DNA of 64,000 nucleotides from positions 744,001 through 808,000 of the forward strand of contig NC_010175.1 in the NCBI RefSeq assembly GCF_000018865.1. The letters are read 5' to 3'. The notes beneath the pieces were generated by a model. The model was not told where the DNA came from, made no database searches, and saw only the letters and a program-made list of their open reading frames with translations. The position numbers were made by a program, and so were the translations under genes. This DNA comes from Chloroflexus aurantiacus J-10-fl (GTDB lineage Bacteria; Chloroflexota; Chloroflexia; Chloroflexales; Chloroflexaceae). Below, piece by piece: positions 60,319 through 64,000 of this stretch. Numbering within the stretch: the stretch's first letter is position 1; each line of letters starts with the position of its first letter.

Positions 60319-60498
60319 AAATTTCAAACATGCTCTGTGTAGCTGGCGAGCACCTATCGCTTACCGGGTCGAACTTTGAATCGAGCAACTGGTCAGGCTC
60401 AGTCGTAGCGAGCGCTATTCGACTGGCCGGGCATACTGTTGGGCCAGCGCAACCAGTCCAGTCCGTATACAGGTGTGGTGGATATCGGAGAGGGCGGC

Positions 60499-62301
60499 TC
60501 AGAGTTGCCACACGAGAGGCATGGTCAACAGCAGAGTTATGAAACAAACCACAGTTTGCCCGAAACCGACACGGAAGAAGTCGCCGAAGCGGTAATTACC
60601 TGGGCCCATCATTAGCACGTTGACCGGGTGGGCAATCGGAGTGAGGAAGGCGACGGAGCAGCCCATGGCTACCGCCACTGCCACCGCCTGTGGGTTGGTG
60701 CCTGCGCTCATCGCGGCACTGACTGCTATAGGGCCAATGATCAACGCAGCGACCTGCCCCCCAACCAGTTGCGTTACCAGCACGGTGGCGAGGAATAACC
60801 CCGCAATCAGCGCAAGTGGACCGTATGCTGCCAGACTTTCAGTGAGGATAGAACCCAAGCGTGCACCCAAGCCGGTCGAGACAAGCGCTGTGCCAATTGG
60901 CAATAACCCTGCAATCAGTACCACAACCCGCCACTCTATTGCACGGTAGGCATCGTCCATACTGATGCAGCCGGCCAGTACCAGCGCCGCAGCTCCGGCC
61001 AGCATCGCCTCGGACGTCGCAACCCAGCCCACCGCAGCAATGAGCAGCACCACAGCAGTGATTAGTGCCGCCCAGAAGGCCTTCCGTCCGGGAGACGGGG
61101 CAACATGGGGTGTATCCAGCACAATGAAGCCGGGCTCAGCAGCGAGCTGACGTACCCGCGTCGCCGAGCCGGTCATCAGCAGCGCGTCGCCAGTCTCAAG
61201 CGGGAAGTCGCCCACATTGGTGCGATAGCTTCGTCCATCGCGCCAGAGAGCCACGGCAGTCAGCCCGAACCTGGTGCGGAACTGGAGTTGCCTGAGCGTC
61301 TGGCCGATAACAGGCGCCCGTGGCCCGATCACCACCTCGGCAAGCTCGATTGGTACGTTCCGGTTCAGATCGGACACACCGTTGCGGCCAATCTGCAGGC
61401 CGATGGACGCGAGCTGGCGAACGTTGGCTTCTTGCCCTAACAGAAGCAGGATGTCACCTGCAAGCAACCGATCATCTGGTGCGGGGTTGAGCCTCGCTTC
61501 GTGGCTGCGCCAGATCGCCAGCACAGTGGTTCCCGTGTGTGTGCCGATTGCACTCTCAGCCAGGGTTTTACCAACCACATCGGCACCCTCTGGAACCCAC
61601 ACTTCCCATAGGCGTTCGTCGAGGCGGTAGATGCTGCGAAGATCTACTGTGGAGACAGCGGTGCTCCCAACACTCTCGCGAGCTGGCAAGAGCCGGCGCC
61701 CGACGAGCAGCATATAGATCATACCGGTGACGACCAGCGGCCCGCCAGAGCGAAGGAAGTCGCCCATGGTCAGCCCACGCTGGCCCTGGGCCACCAGATT
61801 GCCGCTGAGAATGATGTTTGCGGTCGTGAAGAGAGTGGCCATACCGCCGAGCAAGGTGCCGAACGAGAGCGGGATCAGCAGTTTCGATGGCGGCACCCGA
61901 TTCTGGTGTGCGATACGTACCGCAGCAGGGAGCAGCACGGCTCCGGCTGCGATGTTGTTTACCACCAGTGAAAGGATGACCCCCGCAGCCATGAACACAG
62001 CAACCATGCGACCCTCGTCCTGGCCGCTGAGCGCAGCCAGGCGGGAGGCGAGCCACGCAACCACGCCGGTCTGCTCTAGTGCCGCCGTAATGACGAAGAG
62101 CCCGACGATGGTGACGACGGCGCTATTGCTGAAGCCACTCAGGGCTTCCTGCGGAGTAAGCACGCGGGTGACTCCGAGAGCGATTAACACCAGAAGTGCG
62201 GCAAGGTCGGCGCGGAGCCGATTGCTAACGATCAATCCAAGTCCGATAAGCGTGATTATAAAGAGCACCAACTCTGGAGTACTTAAGAGTGGCACAGACA
62301 T
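60499..62301 (-). CDS. SLC13-type permease with two RCK-C (TrkA-C) domains
   Basis: The 600-residue protein has membrane helices at both ends and a soluble middle. The N-terminal half contains ALSGFSNSAVVTIVGLFVITAAL and VNNIAAGAVLLPAAV, the C-terminal half GGQVAALIIGPIAVSAAMSAGTNPQAVAVAVAMGCSVAFLTPIAHPVN, both typical of the divalent anion:Na+ symporter (CitMHS/ArsB clan). The middle (residues about 215-390) has two TrkA-C domains (ERLWEVWVPEGADVVGKTLAES, IELAEVVIGPRAPVIGQTL) that probably sense a ligand. The substrate may be sulfate or a dicarboxylate. ATG 62301 follows GAGGT; a TTG at 62307 is in frame. It is followed on the plus side by IS copy 2. Confidence 0.88.
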   Translation of the reverse strand: MSVPLLSTPELVLFIITLIGLGLIVSNRLRADLAALLVLIALGVTRVLTPQEALSGFSNSAVVTIVGLFVITAALEQTGVVAWLASRLAALSGQDEGRMVAVFMAAGVILSLVVNNIAAGAVLLPAAVRIAHQNRVPPSKLLIPLSFGTLLGGMATLFTTANIILSGNLVAQGQRGLTMGDFLRSGGPLVVTGMIYMLLVGRRLLPARESVGSTAVSTVDLRSIYRLDERLWEVWVPEGADVVGKTLAESAIGTHTGTTVLAIWRSHEARLNPAPDDRLLAGDILLLLGQEANVRQLASIGLQIGRNGVSDLNRNVPIELAEVVIGPRAPVIGQTLRQLQFRTRFGLTAVALWRDGRSYRTNVGDFPLETGDALLMTGSATRVRQLAAEPGFIVLDTPHVAPSPGRKAFWAALITAVVLLIAAVGWVATSEAMLAGAAALVLAGCISMDDAYRAIEWRVVVLIAGLLPIGTALVSTGLGARLGSILTESLAAYGPLALIAGLFLATVLVTQLVGGQVAALIIGPIAVSAAMSAGTNPQAVAVAVAMGCSVAFLTPIAHPVNVLMMGPGNYRFGDFFRVGFGQTVVCFITLLLTMPLVWQL

Positions 62302-62317
62302 TATCAATACCTCACCG

Positions 62318-62725
62318 CTAGGCTTGCAAGACCAGGACTACAACGCCCACCTGCACCATTGATATCCAGCCATTCGGCGACGAGGATCGCTCTGACAGAA
62401 AGGTGAAGATTGTTACCAGTACGACACTAAGCTTGTCGATCAGGACAACCTTCGACGCCTCATCGATCTTCAGTGCCCAAAAGTAGTACACCCACACGGT
62501 GCCAGTGGCCAGACCCGAGAGGATCAGGAAGCCCGGGTCTTGCCACTGAGCGTGAGCAGGTTGAACCATTTGCCTGCCAGCTAGCACGAACAGGATGACT
62601 GCGGTGCGGATCAGGACAGCAAGATCAGAGTCAATGCCATGGACGCCAATCTCAGCGAAGATCGGGCTGAGTGCCGCGAAGACCGCCGGGAGTAGCACTC
62701 AAAAGAGCCAGGAGGTTGTGTTCAT
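62318..62725 (-). pseudogene. EamA-like small transporter with TGA at codon 9
   Basis: ATG 62725 (GAGGAAA upstream) encodes MNTTSWLF and then TGA; the frame continues VLLPAVFAALSPIFAEIGVHGID, TAVILFVLAG, ILSGLATGTVWVYYFWALKIDEASKVVLIDKLSVVLVTIF, a single EamA repeat of about 135 residues as in small EmrE/EamA-type transporters. Trp is the usual residue at the stop position (TGG to TGA). A GTG directly after the stop could restart translation. The C-terminal helix after SERSSSPNGW is also unusual. It is 10 bases upstream of the SLC13 permease. Confidence 0.7.
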
Positions 62726-62778
62726 CGAGGTTTCCTCACTCTGTCGGCGCATGCCCCTATCTCAATCTGCTCTCTGAG

Positions 62779-62812
62779 TGACGCCGGATACACTGCGATG
62801 CATCCGGCGTCA
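62779..62812. terminator. 11-bp stem hairpin upstream of the EamA gene
   Basis: TGACGCCGGAT (62779-62789) and ATCCGGCGTCA (62802-62812) form a perfect stem with a 12-base loop. On the minus strand it lies between the mgtE fossil and the EamA gene and is plausibly the terminator of the former. Confidence 0.55.
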
Positions 62813-62944
62813 ACAAAATTAGCTTCTCCCTTAGCCCGCAGGATCGCCTGATAGAATTTATCAGCCGAAGATGCAGCGGTTGACCGCGAGATTTATTGCG
62901 TGGATATGGTAATGATTACGCTGCATTATAGCACTTTGGCATCA

Positions 62945-63245
62945 TTGGTGCAAACTGCGGCTTGCCGTGAAGAAGTCTTCCAGGGTCTGATCGCCTATTA
63001 TGGCGCAGATGACTCATAACCAGAGTCGCGACCTGTGAATCGGAACGGCCGCGCTGGAGATGATCAGCGGCAGAAACGTAAACAAAATGACCAGCCAGTC
63101 GGCGTGCTTGCGGATCATTCGCGGGGCACGATCTGCAAATACGGCTCGTCCAGAGCTTCAGAACCACCGATCTTCTGAATGTCTTCGGACCCTCTTGATC
63201 GACGACATCAAGAATATCATCGACCGTGTCAACATAGCATGTTGG
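62945..63245 (-). pseudogene. mgtE (magnesium transporter) fossil
   Basis: Pieces of MgtE are readable across frames: CYVDTVDDILDVVDQE (CBS-domain end), then one frame over EDIQKIGGSEALDEPYLQIV, then LPLIISS and, in a further frame, GRSDSQVATLVMS, which corresponds to the family's GGNSGSQ-type membrane motif. At least three indels and several stops separate them, and both the N-terminal CBS region and the rest of the membrane domain are missing or unreadable. It is a decayed fragment and not functional. Confidence 0.6.
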
Positions 63246-63617
63246 TGACGCAAGCAGGCTTGATAGGGGTTGCCGTATGGCAGACAATGGCATACAAAAC
63301 ACATTTGTATGTTCAGCCTGTTATCGGCGAAGTATCGCATGAGGCAGCACATACCGACACTGTCGCGGTTGGGCAGGTTACATTGACGGCGCGTGTCCGG
63401 GTGTGGCATAGCCCCTGCATTCACCGCCAGGTTACCTCTCACCATTGCACCCAGCCGATTGTGCCCCACCCGTGCGATGCAGCGCAGGGATATCGCCGCC
63501 TGGTGAATTGCAATCCATCCCCAAAAAACCACCAATGCCCTATCGATCCCGCCAATTGTATCAGGCAGCAGACCGTTGTTGCCTGAGACAGGGTAACCGG
63601 CCTGGAGGAGAGCAACT
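63246..63617. other. Spacer without a supported gene
   Basis: Overlapping frames exist on both strands (up to about 130 residues) but none has a ribosome-binding site or a recognisable motif. The TGGAGGAGAG at about 63602-63611 is the ribosome-binding site of the following gene. Confidence 0.4.
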
Positions 63618-63848
63618 ATGGCCTTCGTGCAAAAGTTCTGGACCGCTATCCTACCCCAAGCCTGGGCAGAAGCGATGCGCGCTGAGTCGCAAAGCTGGAT
63701 GATGCGTTGTCCCTGCGGCTTTGAACGCTCTATCTGGGACAGCGGAGGCGTCCGCTGGAAGGCCAGGGGTAGCCCACGACGGCTGCAGCGCTGTCCACAG
63801 TGCAGGAAATGGACGTGGCATACGGTTTATCGACGATCAGGGACGTAA
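63618..63848 (+). CDS. Small zinc-ribbon-like protein
   Basis: The 76-residue protein has two Cys pairs: RCPCGFERSIWDSGG and LQRCPQCRKWTWHTVYR, consistent with one bound zinc. The N-terminus (FVQKFWTAILPQAWAEAMRAESQSWM) is helical. The same kind of small protein occurs in other environmental bacteria, without known function; nucleic-acid binding or protein interaction is possible. GGAGGAG lies ahead of the ATG at good spacing. The gene is complete and alone at the window end. Confidence 0.7.
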   Translation: MAFVQKFWTAILPQAWAEAMRAESQSWMMRCPCGFERSIWDSGGVRWKARGSPRRLQRCPQCRKWTWHTVYRRSGT

Positions 63849-64000
63849 CTGGCAGCGGTCTTGTCACCCTGCGTTGTCAGTCGGTCTCCCTGTGGACAGC
63901 GGTTGACCCTGGCCTTATGTCGCTTCCGCTGCGCATGTGCTGCTTCGGTGCGGATAGGTTTGCGCACTTTAGGAGTTTTGGGCGTGCATGATCACCTCTT
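63849..64000. other. Window end without a visible gene
   Basis: The last 150 bases contain no frame with a ribosome-binding site in either direction. AGAGGTGATC near the extreme end (minus strand) resembles a ribosome-binding site followed by an ATG, but its frame closes after six codons. Confidence 0.3.

Noticed and set aside
63158-63535. 125-residue minus frame next to the mgtE fossil
   Set aside because: Its C-terminal part is the out-of-frame or fossil mgtE sequence and the rest shows no motif or ribosome-binding site.

Overview
The window looks like chromosome of a moderately GC-rich Chloroflexus-type green non-sulfur bacterium (phylum Chloroflexota). This is inferred from the gene repertoire, the rRNA operon and the GC-rich intergenic repeats; no database search was run. 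Most genes have clear Shine-Dalgarno sites and sit in short co-directional runs separated by repeat-filled spacers.

Layout. 1-5.4 kb: a truncated minus-strand gene, a repeat-filled spacer, a DadA-type FAD oxidoreductase, then a minus-strand copper-delivery cluster (small membrane protein, PCuAC chaperone, Sco, membrane-anchored cupredoxin-like protein) suited to cytochrome oxidase CuA assembly. 5.6-8.6 kb: a beta-helix carbohydrate-binding lipoprotein facing a GNAT acetyltransferase. 9.3-12.5 kb: TusA, an SQR-like flavoprotein and tyrosine phenol-lyase. 13-17.7 kb (minus): frameshifted YtcJ-like amidohydrolase, ROK fructokinase, lysA and an HD-domain protein. 18.5-21.8 kb (minus): csoR-copZ-copA copper efflux. 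21.9-25.2 kb: GC-rich repeat arrays, a decayed Tn5-like insertion sequence and non-autonomous elements sharing its ends. 25.2-27.6 kb (minus): ALDH and an orphan ABC ATPase.

27.8-31.4 kb holds the most striking gene, a 1194-residue protein with an N-terminal CHAT protease-like domain, a central STAND/NACHT-like NTPase whose Walker A lysine is glutamine, and a long helical C-terminus. It is a candidate sensor-effector protein. 31.6-36.7 kb is a complete rRNA operon (minus; 16S-23S-5S, no spacer tRNA) with a consensus promoter, a processing stem and a strong terminator.

36.8-44.6 kb: family III CoA-transferase, a redoxin/YtkA/membrane-protein cluster, DUF507, class II aldolase, a GTG-initiated hypothetical, an amidase and a saccharopine-dehydrogenase-like protein. 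44.8-47.7 kb: two paralogous winged-helix regulators with degenerate receiver domains, separated by repeat-derived DNA. 49-60.3 kb: accessory DNA with two equally long, decayed copies of one 1125-bp IS, a decaying SnoaL/cupin locus that includes an intact SnoaL-rhodanese fusion, two membrane proteins and a large XRE-NB-ARC-TPR regulator. 60.5-64 kb: SLC13/RCK permease, an EamA gene with an early stop, an mgtE fossil and a small zinc-ribbon protein.

Decay is a running theme in the accessory parts: amber codons in all three recognisable transposase genes and frameshifts or nonsense codons in several metabolic genes. Two families of short inverted-repeat elements are visible, one of which shares its ends with the Tn5-like IS.
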